From positions 124,001 through 188,000 of the forward strand of contig JAPPLJ010000050.1 in assembly GCA_028819475.1 (NCBI GenBank): a DNA stretch of 64,000 nt, in the 5' to 3' direction. The notes below the pieces were generated by a model. It ran no database searches and was not told the origin of the DNA. It worked only from the letters and a program-made list of their open reading frames with translations. Shown here piece by piece: positions 9,068 to 17,942 of this stretch. This stretch comes from Rhodospirillaceae bacterium (GTDB taxonomy: Bacteria > Pseudomonadota > Alphaproteobacteria > Bin65). Position 1 is the stretch's first letter; each line of letters opens with the position of its first letter. A program made the translations under genes and the position numbers.

Positions 9068-10618
9068 ATGCCTCCCGAGAGACGCGGCCGCAGCGGCCGG
9101 CGCCGCCGCGGCGTACCGGACGCCGCAGCGAAAAGTCCGGAAGCTGCGATCCGGCCGCAACCGCGCCGGCTGTTCGATCCGGTGCCTGCGGTCTCGGACG
9201 ACGAACTCGAGGCGATCCACCGGACTGCGCTGACTGTGCTCCAGGAAATCGGCATCGACCTCCTGCACGACGAGGCGAAGGCGATCCTCAAGGACGCAGG
9301 CGCGGATGTGGCGCCGGACGGCAACCGCGTCCGCTTCCCGTCCGATCTTGTCGAGGCGCAGATCGGCAAACCGCCGGAGACATTCAAATTTTATTGCCGC
9401 AACCCGGAGCGCACCCTCACCTTCGGCGGCGACCGGCTGGTTTTCGGCGCAGTGAGCAGCACACCCAACGCGGCCGACTTCGAGGGTGGGCGCCGGGTCG
9501 GCAATTTCGAGGATTACAAGCAGTTCCTGCGCCTGGGGCAGGTGCTGCCGGCTATCCACATGTGGGGCGGCTATCCGGTCGAGCCGACGGACATCCACCC
9601 CAGCGTGCGCCATCTCGATGCACTGCACGCCGCACTCACCATGACCGACAAGCCGATCCACGCCTACAGCCTGGGCCGGGAGCGGGTGCTGGACGGCATC
9701 GAGCTGTCGCGCATTGCGCGCGGCGTCGACCACACGACGCTGGAGCGCGAGCCGTCGGTCATCACGGTGATCAATTCCAGTTCGCCGCTGCGCCTCGACC
9801 TGCCGATGGTCGAAGGCATCCTGCGCATGGGCGACCGCGGCCAGCCGGTCGTGATGACGCCCTTCACCCTGGCCGGCGCCATGGCGCCGGTGACTCTGGC
9901 CGGCGCCGTGGCCCAGCAGAATGCCGAATTCCTCGCCGGCCTGACGATCCACCAGCTGAACAGTCCCGGCGCGCCGTTCCTGTATGGCGGCTTCACCTCG
10001 AACGTCGACATGCGCAGCGGCGCGCCTGCCTTCGGCACGCCGGAATATATGAAATCCGCGCTGGTCGGCGGCCAGTTCGCCCGGCGCTACCGGGTGCCGT
10101 ACCGCTCGTCCAACGTCAACGCGGCCAACGCGGTCGACGCCCAGGCGGCCTATGAGAGTGTGTTTTCGCTCTGGGGCGCGGTCATGGGCGGCGCCCATCT
10201 GTTCAAGCACGCCGCCGGCTGGATGGAAGGCGGCCTCCAGGCCTCGTTCGAGAAGATGGTGCTGGATGCCGACCTGCTGGACATGGTGGCGGCCTTCCTC
10301 GAGCCGTTCCGGGTCGACGAGGCCGAACTGGCATTGGACGCGATGCGCGAAGTCGGGCCCGGCGGCCACTATTTCGGCGCCGAGCACACCCAATCGCGCT
10401 ACAAGACCGCCTTCTTCGCACCGATGGTCTCCGACTGGCGCAACTACGAGGCCTGGTCCGGCGCCGGCTCGCCGACCGCGGCTGACCATCTGCACCGGCT
10501 CTACAAGGAAAAGCTGGCGCTGTACGAAGCGCCGCCGATGGACCCGGCGGTCCGCGAGGAACTCGATGCCTTCGTCGCCCGGCGCAAGGACGAAGGCGGC
10601 GTGCCGACCGACTTTTAG
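9068..10618 (+). CDS. MttB-family corrinoid-dependent methyltransferase-like protein
   Basis: The 516-residue protein is a paralogue of the gene at the left edge. They share LLHDEAKAILKDAGADV-type N-terminal helices, the PVVMTPFTLAGAMAPVT region, and a C-terminal GPGGHYFGAEHTQSRY motif. There is no in-frame amber codon, so it is a non-pyrrolysine member. Known characterised relatives demethylate quaternary amines such as glycine betaine, but most alphaproteobacterial homologues are untested. It lies 47 bp upstream of a DMGDH-like oxidoreductase in the same orientation, suggesting joint action on methylated glycine derivatives. A basic, arginine-rich leader of about 30 residues precedes the conserved part, so the true start may be slightly downstream. 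Confidence 0.88.
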   Translation: MPPERRGRSGRRRRGVPDAAAKSPEAAIRPQPRRLFDPVPAVSDDELEAIHRTALTVLQEIGIDLLHDEAKAILKDAGADVAPDGNRVRFPSDLVEAQIGKPPETFKFYCRNPERTLTFGGDRLVFGAVSSTPNAADFEGGRRVGNFEDYKQFLRLGQVLPAIHMWGGYPVEPTDIHPSVRHLDALHAALTMTDKPIHAYSLGRERVLDGIELSRIARGVDHTTLEREPSVITVINSSSPLRLDLPMVEGILRMGDRGQPVVMTPFTLAGAMAPVTLAGAVAQQNAEFLAGLTIHQLNSPGAPFLYGGFTSNVDMRSGAPAFGTPEYMKSALVGGQFARRYRVPYRSSNVNAANAVDAQAAYESVFSLWGAVMGGAHLFKHAAGWMEGGLQASFEKMVLDADLLDMVAAFLEPFRVDEAELALDAMREVGPGGHYFGAEHTQSRYKTAFFAPMVSDWRNYEAWSGAGSPTAADHLHRLYKEKLALYEAPPMDPAVREELDAFVARRKDEGGVPTDF

Positions 10619-10665
10619 CAGAAACCGCCGCCCGGCCGGCGCCGGCGGCAAACCGGAGCGAACGG

Positions 10666-13095
10666 ATGAAATCGCATGTGCAGGCGGCAGTAATCGGCGG
10701 CGGCGTGGTCGGCGCCAGCGTGCTTTACCATCTGACCAAAGCCGGCTGGAAAGACGTCGCCCTGTTCGAACGTTCCGAGCTGACCAGCGGCTCGACCTGG
10801 CACGCCGCCGGCGGCATGCACACGCTGAACGGCGATCCGGACGTCTCCGCGCTCCAGCGCTACACGATCGACCTGTACCGGGAGATCGAGGAAATCTCCG
10901 GCCAGTCCTGCGGCGTCCACCTGACCGGCGGCGTCATACTGGCCGACACGCCCGATCGCATGGACTGGCTAAAAACCGCCCGCGCGATCGGCCGCTACAT
11001 GAAGCTCGATACTGAACTGGTGACGCCGCAGGAAGCCCGTGAGCTGTTTCCGCTGATCGATCCCGCCTGCTTCGTCGGCGGCCTGTACGATCCCGTGGAA
11101 GGCCATGTCGATCCGTCGGGCGTGACTCAGGCCTACGCGAAATCGGCGCGGATCGGCGGGGCGGAGATCTATCTTCAAACCAAGGTCGAGGATTTGCAGC
11201 CGAGACCGGACGGCAGCTGGGACGTCGTGACCGAGAAGGGCACGGTCCATGCCGAGCACGTCGTCAATGCCGGCGGCCTGTGGGCGCGCGAGGTCGGCCG
11301 CATGGTGGGCCTGGAACTGCCGGTGCTCGCCATGGAGCACATGTATCTGCTGACCGACGAAATTCCGGAAGTCACGGAATTCAACGCGTCGACGGGACGG
11401 CAGATGATGCACGCCCTCGACTTCGGCGGTGAGATCTACACGCGCCAGGAAGGCAAGGGCATGCTAATCGGCACCTACGAGCGCGCCGGCAAGCCCTGGT
11501 CGCCGAAGACGACGCCCTGGGACTTCGGCCACGAACTGCTGGCGCCCGACCTCGACCGGATCACGCCGTCGCTGGAAATCGGCTTCAAGCATTTTCCGCC
11601 CTACGGCCGCGCGGGAATCAAGCAGATCGTCAACGGCCCTTTCACCTTCGCGCCGGACGGCAACCCGCTGGTCGGGCCGGTTCGCGGCCTGAAGAATTAC
11701 TGGTGCGCCTGCGCCGTGATGGCCGGATTCAGCCAGGGCGGCGGGGTCGGGCTGACCCTCGCCAACTGGATGACGGAGGGCGATCCTGGCTTCGACGTGT
11801 TCGGCATGGACGTCGCGCGCTTCGGCGACTGGGCGACGCTCGCCTATACCAACGCCAAGGTGCGGGAAAACTACAGCCGCCGCTTTAACGTGCCGTTTCC
11901 GAACGAGGAACTGCCGGCCGGCCGGCCCCTGCGCACCACGCCGCTCTACGACCGCTTCAAGGCGCGGGGCGCCGTTTTCGGCGCCGCCTACGGCCTGGAA
12001 TACCCGCTCTGGTTCGCCGATGAGGGCGAACTGGCGGAAGATATCGTCAGCTTCCGGCGTTCCAACGATTTCGCCAATGTCGGGCGCGAGGCGGCGGCGG
12101 TTCGCAACGGAGTCGGCGTCTACGAGTCGTCCGGCTTCGCAAAATATTCGGTGACAGGGCCAGGCGCGGAAATCTGGCTATCCCGGATTCTTGCCAACCG
12201 GACGCCGCGGCCGGGGCGGGTCGTCCTGAGCCCGATGCTGAATCCGAATGGCAAGCTGATCGGCGACTTCACCGTAGCCAAGACGGGCGACGAGAAGTTC
12301 TACGTCGTCGGCTCCGGCCCGGCGGAAAAGTACCATATGCGCTGGTTCGAAGCGCATCTGCCGGACGACGGTTCGGTCGCCGTGCGCGCGCTCGGCCTTG
12401 ATCTTGTCGGCCTGATGATTGCGGGGCCGGCGGCGCGTGACCTGCTGCAGGCCGTGACGGATGCCGACGTATCGGCCGAGGCCTTCCGCTTTCTCGATAT
12501 CCGAGCCATGGATATCGGACCGGCGCCTGCGCTGGTCGGCCGGATCTCCTATACCGGCGACCTGGGCTACGAAATCTGGATGGCGCCGGAATACCAGGTT
12601 GCGGTGTACGACCTGCTGATGGAAGCGGGCGCGCCGCTCGGCCTCAAGCCCTTCGGTCTCCGCGCGCTGGACAGCCTGAGGCTGGAAAAGAGTTTCGGCG
12701 CCTGGGCGTTCGAATACCGACCGATCTACGGTCCTTACGAAGCCGGCCTCGGCCGCTTCGTCGATCTGGCGAAGAACGATTTCATCGGCCGCGACGCGGC
12801 GCTCAGGGAAAAGGAAGAGGGCGGCGAACGGCGGCTCGTCGCCATGGCGGTCGACGTTTCGGACGCCGATTCGTTCCGCGACGAACCGATCTGGCACGAC
12901 GGCGCCGTTGTCGGCCGGGTGACGTCAGGCGGCTATGCCCATGTGGCGCAGCAATCGGTAGCGCTCGGCTATCTGCCGCGGGGTGTGGCGGAAAATCCCG
13001 GCCGCCTGGAAGTCGAAATCCTCGGCGAGCGGTGCGCCGCCCGGATTCTCGAAGAACCGCTGTTCGACCCGGCCGGCGCACGCATGCGCGGTTAG
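10666..13095 (+). CDS. Dimethylglycine/sarcosine dehydrogenase-like FAD oxidoreductase with folate-binding domain
   Basis: The 809-residue protein opens with a DAO-type FAD fold (AAVIGGGVVGASVLYHL, then SGSTWHAAGG, which typically carries the covalent-FAD histidine of DMGDH-like enzymes). A central FAO-M linker (about residues 370-430) leads to a C-terminal GcvT-like aminomethyltransferase domain (GDLGYEIWMAPEYQV, LRALDSLRLEKSFGAW). This is the architecture and length of mitochondrial-type dimethylglycine or sarcosine dehydrogenases, which oxidatively demethylate and pass the one-carbon unit to tetrahydrofolate. The upstream MttB-like gene makes a betaine or methylamine route plausible. The exact substrate cannot be read from sequence. 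Confidence 0.88.
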   Translation: MKSHVQAAVIGGGVVGASVLYHLTKAGWKDVALFERSELTSGSTWHAAGGMHTLNGDPDVSALQRYTIDLYREIEEISGQSCGVHLTGGVILADTPDRMDWLKTARAIGRYMKLDTELVTPQEARELFPLIDPACFVGGLYDPVEGHVDPSGVTQAYAKSARIGGAEIYLQTKVEDLQPRPDGSWDVVTEKGTVHAEHVVNAGGLWAREVGRMVGLELPVLAMEHMYLLTDEIPEVTEFNASTGRQMMHALDFGGEIYTRQEGKGMLIGTYERAGKPWSPKTTPWDFGHELLAPDLDRITPSLEIGFKHFPPYGRAGIKQIVNGPFTFAPDGNPLVGPVRGLKNYWCACAVMAGFSQGGGVGLTLANWMTEGDPGFDVFGMDVARFGDWATLAYTNAKVRENYSRRFNVPFPNEELPAGRPLRTTPLYDRFKARGAVFGAAYGLEYPLWFADEGELAEDIVSFRRSNDFANVGREAAAVRNGVGVYESSGFAKYSVTGPGAEIWLSRILANRTPRPGRVVLSPMLNPNGKLIGDFTVAKTGDEKFYVVGSGPAEKYHMRWFEAHLPDDGSVAVRALGLDLVGLMIAGPAARDLLQAVTDADVSAEAFRFLDIRAMDIGPAPALVGRISYTGDLGYEIWMAPEYQVAVYDLLMEAGAPLGLKPFGLRALDSLRLEKSFGAWAFEYRPIYGPYEAGLGRFVDLAKNDFIGRDAALREKEEGGERRLVAMAVDVSDADSFRDEPIWHDGAVVGRVTSGGYAHVAQQSVALGYLPRGVAENPGRLEVEILGERCAARILEEPLFDPAGARMRG

Positions 13096-13228
13096 CTGTG
13101 TGCGCGACCGCCCGTTATGCGGTGATTGGCGCGCTGCCGCGAAATCGTCCTGTTGTTATCTCCATCGTCAGCCCAATAAGGGGGCGCCGGTGCTGCGCAG
13201 TGCCGGATAGCGATGCCGGAGGCAATGG

Positions 13229-13459
13229 GTGGACAAGATCGCCGAATTCTTCGCCATGGGTGGCTATGCAGCCTATGTCTGGCCGGCGCTCATCCTGACT
13301 GCGGCGGTCATGGTCGGGTTGGCCTGGCATGCCTCGCGGAGCTTGCGGCGCGAGGAAGCCGCGGCGGCGGCGCTTGAGCAGCGTTCGGCTTCACCCGAAG
13401 GCGTAGTGGAGGACGGCGAACCGGAGGAAGGCGAACCGGAGGCCGGGATTGCGACCTAA
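13229..13459 (+). CDS. ccmD: Heme exporter protein CcmD
   Basis: This small 76-residue protein has one transmembrane helix (VWPALILTAAVMVGLAW) preceded by the typical FFAMGGYAAYVWPA signature of CcmD, then a basic and acidic tail. CcmD helps release holo-CcmE from CcmABC. The start is GTG, with GGAGG upstream. Directly downstream are ccmE, F, G, H and I. The usual preceding genes ccmA, ccmB and ccmC are absent; a demethylation gene lies upstream instead. Confidence 0.8.
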   Translation: MDKIAEFFAMGGYAAYVWPALILTAAVMVGLAWHASRSLRREEAAAAALEQRSASPEGVVEDGEPEEGEPEAGIAT

Positions 13460-13919
13460 GCGGCGGCGCATGGCTTTTCTTTCTGTCGGCCTCGCCCTGC
13501 TCGGTGTCGCGGTCGCGCTGGTTCTGGTCGCCCTCGACGACGGCGTTACCTTTTTCTACACACCGTCCCGGGTCGAAGCGAAAAATGTGCCGGCAGGACA
13601 GCAGTTTCGCCTGGGCGGGCTCGTCGAGGCAGGCAGCCGCAAGACGCTGGAAGACGGTGTGAGCGTCACTTTCCGGGTCACCGACTGCCTCCACAGCCTC
13701 CCGGTCGTCTACAAGGGCGTACTGCCCGACCTGTTCCGGGAAGGGCAGGGGGTCGTGGCGATCGGCCGGCTCGAAAAAAGCGGAGTTTTCCGGGCCGATA
13801 CGATCCTCGCCAAGCATGACGAAAACTACATGCCGAAAGACCTTGCCGATCAACTGAAGGAACAGGGGCAATGGCACGCCGACGGCGGCGGCAAACCGTG
13901 CGCCGAAGCCAAATCCTGA
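13449..13919 (+). CDS. ccmE: Cytochrome c maturation heme chaperone CcmE
   Basis: The 156-residue protein has an N-terminal membrane anchor (about residues 8-30), then a periplasmic OB-fold with FYTPSRV, FRLGGLVEAGS and GVLPDLFREGQGVVAIG. The covalent heme-binding histidine lies in AKHDENYMPK. CcmE carries heme from CcmABC to the CcmF/H ligation complex. The annotated TTG start overlaps the end of ccmD; an in-frame ATG at 13470 (MAFLSVG) is an alternative that keeps the membrane segment. Confidence 0.93.
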   Translation: MRPKRRRMAFLSVGLALLGVAVALVLVALDDGVTFFYTPSRVEAKNVPAGQQFRLGGLVEAGSRKTLEDGVSVTFRVTDCLHSLPVVYKGVLPDLFREGQGVVAIGRLEKSGVFRADTILAKHDENYMPKDLADQLKEQGQWHADGGGKPCAEAKS

Positions 13920-13935
13920 CCGGGAGGCCGGCATC

Positions 13936-15921
13936 ATGAGCGCGGAGATCGGCCATTTCGCCCTGATCGTCGCCGCAATCCTGGCGCTCGGCCAGTCCGT
14001 CTTGCCGATGGCCGGCGCGAGCCGACGCCACAGCCCGCTGATGGCGCTCGGCGGCACGCTGGCGACCGGCCAGTTCGTTTTCGTCCTGATCGCCTTCTGC
14101 GCGTTGACCTGGGCCTTCGTGACGTCCGATTTCTCGGTCGCCAACGTGATGCAGAACTCCCACAGCGCCAAGCCGCTGCTCTACAAAATCACCGGCGTCT
14201 GGGGGAATCACGAAGGCTCGATGGTGCTCTGGTGCCTGATCCTCAGCCTGTTCGGCGCCTGTGTCGCCTGGTTCGGAAGCAATATCGCACCCGGCCTGCG
14301 CGCCCGGGTGATCGCCGTCCAGGGCATGATCGGCCTGGCCTTTCTCGCCTTCGTCCTGCTGACCTCGAACCCGTTCGACAGGGTGAATCCGATGCCGCCG
14401 GACGGGCGGGGCCTGAATCCGATCCTGCAGGATCCGGGCCTCGCCTTCCATCCGCCGCTGCTCTACCTGGGCTATGTCGGTTTCTCCGTCACCTTCGCCT
14501 TTGCCGTGGCCGCCTTGCTGGAGGGCAGGGTGGATGCCGCCTGGGGCCGGTGGGTGCGGCCGTGGGCGCTCGCCGCCTGGAGCTTTCTCACACTCGGCAT
14601 CGCGCTCGGCAGCTGGTGGGCCTATTACGAACTGGGCTGGGGCGGGTTCTGGTTCTGGGACCCGGTGGAGAACGCGTCCTTCATGCCCTGGCTGGTCGGC
14701 ACCGCCCTGCTGCACAGCGCCGTCGTCGCCGAAAAGCGGGATGCCTTAAAAAGCTGGTCTATCCTGCTGGCGATCCTCACCTTTTCACTCAGCCTGCTGG
14801 GGACTTTCCTGGTCCGCTCCGGCGTGCTCACCTCGGTCCACACCTTCGCGACCGACCCCGAACGCGGCCTGTTCATTCTCGCCATCCTGGCCGTCACCAT
14901 CGGCGGCGCGCTCCTGCTCTACGCCTGGCGCGCGCCGGCGCTCAGGGCCGGCGGCCTGTTCCGGCCGATCTCCCGCGAGGGCGCGCTGATCGTCAACAAT
15001 CTGCTGATGACTGTGGCGGCGCTGACGGTCCTGTTCGGCACGCTTTATCCGCTGATCGTCGATGCGCTCGGCCTCGGCAAGATCAGCGTCGGGCCGCCCT
15101 ATTTCAACGCCACCTTCGTCCCCTTGATGGCGCCCTTGATCCTGGCGATGGGAATCGCGCCGTTCCTGCCATGGAAACGGGCCGATCTGGCCGGTGCGCT
15201 GGACCGGCTGAAACTGATCGTCGCCGTCACGATCGGTGCGGCGGCCGTCGTCGTTTTCCTGGAAGACCGGCACAGCTTTGCGGCGGCGCTGGGCATCGGC
15301 CTGGCTGTCTGGGCGATCGGCGCATCCGTCCTCGAGCTTGCCGGCCGGGTTCGCCTGTTCCGCGCGCCGTTCGGCGAAAGCCTGCGCCGCGCCGCAGCCA
15401 TGCCGCGCTCGGCCTGGGGCATGACGCTCGCCCACGCCGCCGCCGGCGTGGTCGTCGCCGGAATCACGGCATCGAGCGTCTGGCAGACCGAGATCGTCCG
15501 GGTCATGAAACCGGGCGACAGCGCTGAGGTGGCCGGCTACGCCATCGCATTCGCAGGCGTCCGCGAGGTCAGGGTCGGCAACTATCTGGCCCGCCGGGGG
15601 CAGTTCACCGTATCCGAGGGCGGTGTCGCTATCGCAACGCTATCGCCCGAAAAGCGGGTCTACCTGCCGCAGCGCACGCCGACCACCGAAGCCGCCATCC
15701 GCACGACCTGGTTCGCCGACCTCTACATCGTCCTCGGCGATCCCGACGAAAAGGGCGGGCATGCCGTGCGGCTCTATCACAATCCGTTGGTGCCCTGGAT
15801 ATGGATCGGCGCCGTGCTGATGTTCCTCGGCGGCATGGTTTCGCTGACCGACCGGCGCCACCGGGTCGGCGCACCGCGGCGCTCGGCCCGGCCGCCTGCA
15901 GCGCGTCCGGCGGAAGCCTGA
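13936..15921 (+). CDS. ccmF: Heme lyase subunit CcmF
   Basis: CcmF is a large polytopic membrane protein (661 residues) that ligates heme to apocytochrome c. The tryptophan-rich WWD signature is present as GWGGFWFWDPVENASFMPWL, with conserved NSHSAKPLLYK near the N-terminus and many hydrophobic segments. The C-terminal part is periplasmic and ends with a last membrane helix (WIWIGAVLMFLGGMVSL). It follows ccmE by 16 bp and precedes ccmG by 6 bp. Confidence 0.95.
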   Translation: MSAEIGHFALIVAAILALGQSVLPMAGASRRHSPLMALGGTLATGQFVFVLIAFCALTWAFVTSDFSVANVMQNSHSAKPLLYKITGVWGNHEGSMVLWCLILSLFGACVAWFGSNIAPGLRARVIAVQGMIGLAFLAFVLLTSNPFDRVNPMPPDGRGLNPILQDPGLAFHPPLLYLGYVGFSVTFAFAVAALLEGRVDAAWGRWVRPWALAAWSFLTLGIALGSWWAYYELGWGGFWFWDPVENASFMPWLVGTALLHSAVVAEKRDALKSWSILLAILTFSLSLLGTFLVRSGVLTSVHTFATDPERGLFILAILAVTIGGALLLYAWRAPALRAGGLFRPISREGALIVNNLLMTVAALTVLFGTLYPLIVDALGLGKISVGPPYFNATFVPLMAPLILAMGIAPFLPWKRADLAGALDRLKLIVAVTIGAAAVVVFLEDRHSFAAALGIGLAVWAIGASVLELAGRVRLFRAPFGESLRRAAAMPRSAWGMTLAHAAAGVVVAGITASSVWQTEIVRVMKPGDSAEVAGYAIAFAGVREVRVGNYLARRGQFTVSEGGVAIATLSPEKRVYLPQRTPTTEAAIRTTWFADLYIVLGDPDEKGGHAVRLYHNPLVPWIWIGAVLMFLGGMVSLTDRRHRVGAPRRSARPPAARPAEA

Positions 15922-15927
15922 ACCGCC

Positions 15928-16482
15928 ATGCGATCCCGCCGGCTGCTGTATCTGGCGCCGCTTGCGGTGTTCGCCGCCATTGCCGCCGCCGCCGCCTTCT
16001 ATCTGCAGAGCGGGCGCGACCCGAGCCTCCTGCCGTCGGCGCTGATCGACAAACCGGCGCCGGCATTCTCCGCGCGCAGCCTCGAACATGACGGCAGGAT
16101 CATCCGGCAGGGCGTTGAAAGCGCGTCGTTCAAGGGGCGCATCACTGTCCTGAACTTCTTTGCCAGCTGGTGCGCGCCCTGCCTGATCGAGCACCCCCAG
16201 ATTACCGCCTTGTCGAAAGTGCCCGGCGTGATCCTTGCCGGCATCAACTACAAGGACAAACCGGCGGACGCCGCGCGCTGGCTGGACCGGCACGGCAATC
16301 CCTACGCGCGCATCGGCGTCGATCGCGACGGGGAGATCGCGCCGGAATTCGGCCTTTACGGCGTGCCGGAAACCTATCTGATCGATCGTGCAGGCCGAAT
16401 CCGGTTCAAGCAGGTCGGTCCGATAACGAAGCAGGTGCTGGAAGAGAGTATCCTGCCGGCGATCGAGGCATTGAGGAAATGA
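15928..16482 (+). CDS. ccmG: Thiol:disulfide interchange protein CcmG/DsbE
   Basis: This is a 184-residue membrane-anchored thioredoxin. One N-terminal helix is followed by the redox motif WCAPC in FFASWCAPCLIEHP and a cis-proline region YGVPETYLID. It keeps apocytochrome CXXCH cysteines reduced for heme attachment. The stop overlaps the ccmH start as ATGA at 16479-16482. Confidence 0.93.
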   Translation: MRSRRLLYLAPLAVFAAIAAAAAFYLQSGRDPSLLPSALIDKPAPAFSARSLEHDGRIIRQGVESASFKGRITVLNFFASWCAPCLIEHPQITALSKVPGVILAGINYKDKPADAARWLDRHGNPYARIGVDRDGEIAPEFGLYGVPETYLIDRAGRIRFKQVGPITKQVLEESILPAIEALRK

Positions 16483-16964
16483 GGCGGTACGCTGCCCCGA
16501 TTCTGCTCGCGCTGTTCGTTGCGATCGCCGCTCCGATAGCGCCCGCGCCGGCCATCGGGCCGGGCGAGGCGCTGGAGGATGCGAAGCTGGAAGGCCGCGC
16601 CCGGGACATCGGCCGCGAGCTGCGCTGCCTGGTCTGCCAGAACCAGTCGATCGACGATTCGGATGCGCCGCTGGCCCGCGACCTGCGCCGGCTGGTGCGC
16701 AAGCGGTTGACGGCGGGAGACAGCGACCGCGAAGTCATCGCCTATGTCCATGCACGCTACGGCGATTTCGTCCTGCTGCGCCCGCCGGTCGACGAGCGGA
16801 CCTGGCTGCTTTGGTTCGGGCCGGCGGTGGCGCTTCTGGCCGCGCTCCTGTTCCTGCTCTGGCGATTGCGCCGGCCGCGACCGGCGACGGAAGCCGCGGG
16901 CCTCCCGGCGGAAGAGGCCGCCCGCGCAGATGCGCTGCTCCAGGACCGCGGAGATGAGAAATGA
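16479..16964 (+). CDS. ccmH: Cytochrome c maturation protein CcmH
   Basis: The 161-residue protein has a signal/anchor sequence, then the redox motif LRCLVCQNQSIDDSDAPLA and a membrane helix (WFGPAVALLAALLFLLW). CcmH reduces or holds the apocytochrome heme site together with CcmG and CcmF. The frame is open further upstream inside ccmG, but the ATG at 16479 gives the family N-terminus (MRRYAAPILLALF) and the ATGA overlap. It also overlaps ccmI by 4 bp. Confidence 0.93.
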   Translation: MRRYAAPILLALFVAIAAPIAPAPAIGPGEALEDAKLEGRARDIGRELRCLVCQNQSIDDSDAPLARDLRRLVRKRLTAGDSDREVIAYVHARYGDFVLLRPPVDERTWLLWFGPAVALLAALLFLLWRLRRPRPATEAAGLPAEEAARADALLQDRGDEK

Positions 16965-17851
16965 TCTGGCTGGTCGCTGCGATTCTGGGCATCGCGGCCG
17001 GCGCTGCCATCCTGTGGCGCCTCTATCCGCGCGGCGGGTCTGAAGCTGCGCCGGTCGCCGGCGCGGCGGAATACGACCTTGAGGTCTATCGCGATCAGCT
17101 TCGCGAACTCGACCGGGACCTGGCGCGCGGCACGATCGAGGCGGCGGAGGCCGAGGCGGCGCGCAATGAAATCCGCCGGCGCGCGCTGGCCGCCGAGGGC
17201 CGGGGGGAAGCGGAAGGTTCCGGTACGACGCAAACCCTGTCGCGCCCGACCGTCCTGCTGCTGGCGGCGGCGGTGCCGGCGCTGAGCCTGGCGCTCTACG
17301 CCGTGCTCGGCCGTCCCGAGCTCGCCGACCGCAGCATGCTGACGGTGCAGGAGAGGCCGCGCGGCCCGAGCGCCGAAGACGTGCGCGCCGCCGAGCGGAT
17401 GACCCCGGAGGAGCGGCAGGAGATGATCCGCGGCATGGTTGCCGGGCTGGCCGCACGACTCGAAGAGAATCCCGGCGATCTTGCCGGCTGGCTGCGCCTC
17501 GGCCGGGCCCTCAGTGTGCTCGGCGAGCTGGACAAGTCCGCCGATGCCTACGGCAGGGCCGTCGCGCTGGCGCCGGACAATGTCCGCGTCCTGACGCTCT
17601 ACACGATGGCTGTGCTCCGCCTGCGCAGTCCGGACGATCCGGTCGATCCGCAATTGCTTCAACTCTTCGAACGCCTGCATGCCCTGGAGCCGCGCCACCC
17701 GCTTGCGCTGTACTATCTTGGCCGCCACGCCTTCGATCTGGGACGCGAAGCTGAGGGTAAGGATTACTGGCGCAAACTGCTGCCGCTGGTTGCCGACCGG
17801 CCCGATTTTGCGGCCCGTATCCGGCAGCGTCTGGAAGGGAAGGGGGAATGA
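16961..17851 (+). CDS. ccmI: Cytochrome c maturation protein CcmI (TPR)
   Basis: The 296-residue protein has a short N-terminal membrane segment, the YDLEVYRDQLRELDRDLARG coiled region typical of CcmI, a second membrane helix near residues 88-105, and TPR-like helices in the C-terminal half (GWLRLGRALSVLGELDKSAD). It presents apocytochrome c to the CcmF/H complex. It is the last gene of the ccm operon. Confidence 0.9.
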   Translation: MIWLVAAILGIAAGAAILWRLYPRGGSEAAPVAGAAEYDLEVYRDQLRELDRDLARGTIEAAEAEAARNEIRRRALAAEGRGEAEGSGTTQTLSRPTVLLLAAAVPALSLALYAVLGRPELADRSMLTVQERPRGPSAEDVRAAERMTPEERQEMIRGMVAGLAARLEENPGDLAGWLRLGRALSVLGELDKSADAYGRAVALAPDNVRVLTLYTMAVLRLRSPDDPVDPQLLQLFERLHALEPRHPLALYYLGRHAFDLGREAEGKDYWRKLLPLVADRPDFAARIRQRLEGKGE

Positions 17852-17942
17852 CGGCGGCGGGCGGGACGGGCGATTTGCCCGCTTGAGCGGACCGCTGCGG
17901 CAGGACTGTATGCGTGAAATGCCAGGCCGCCTTCGGAAAGAC

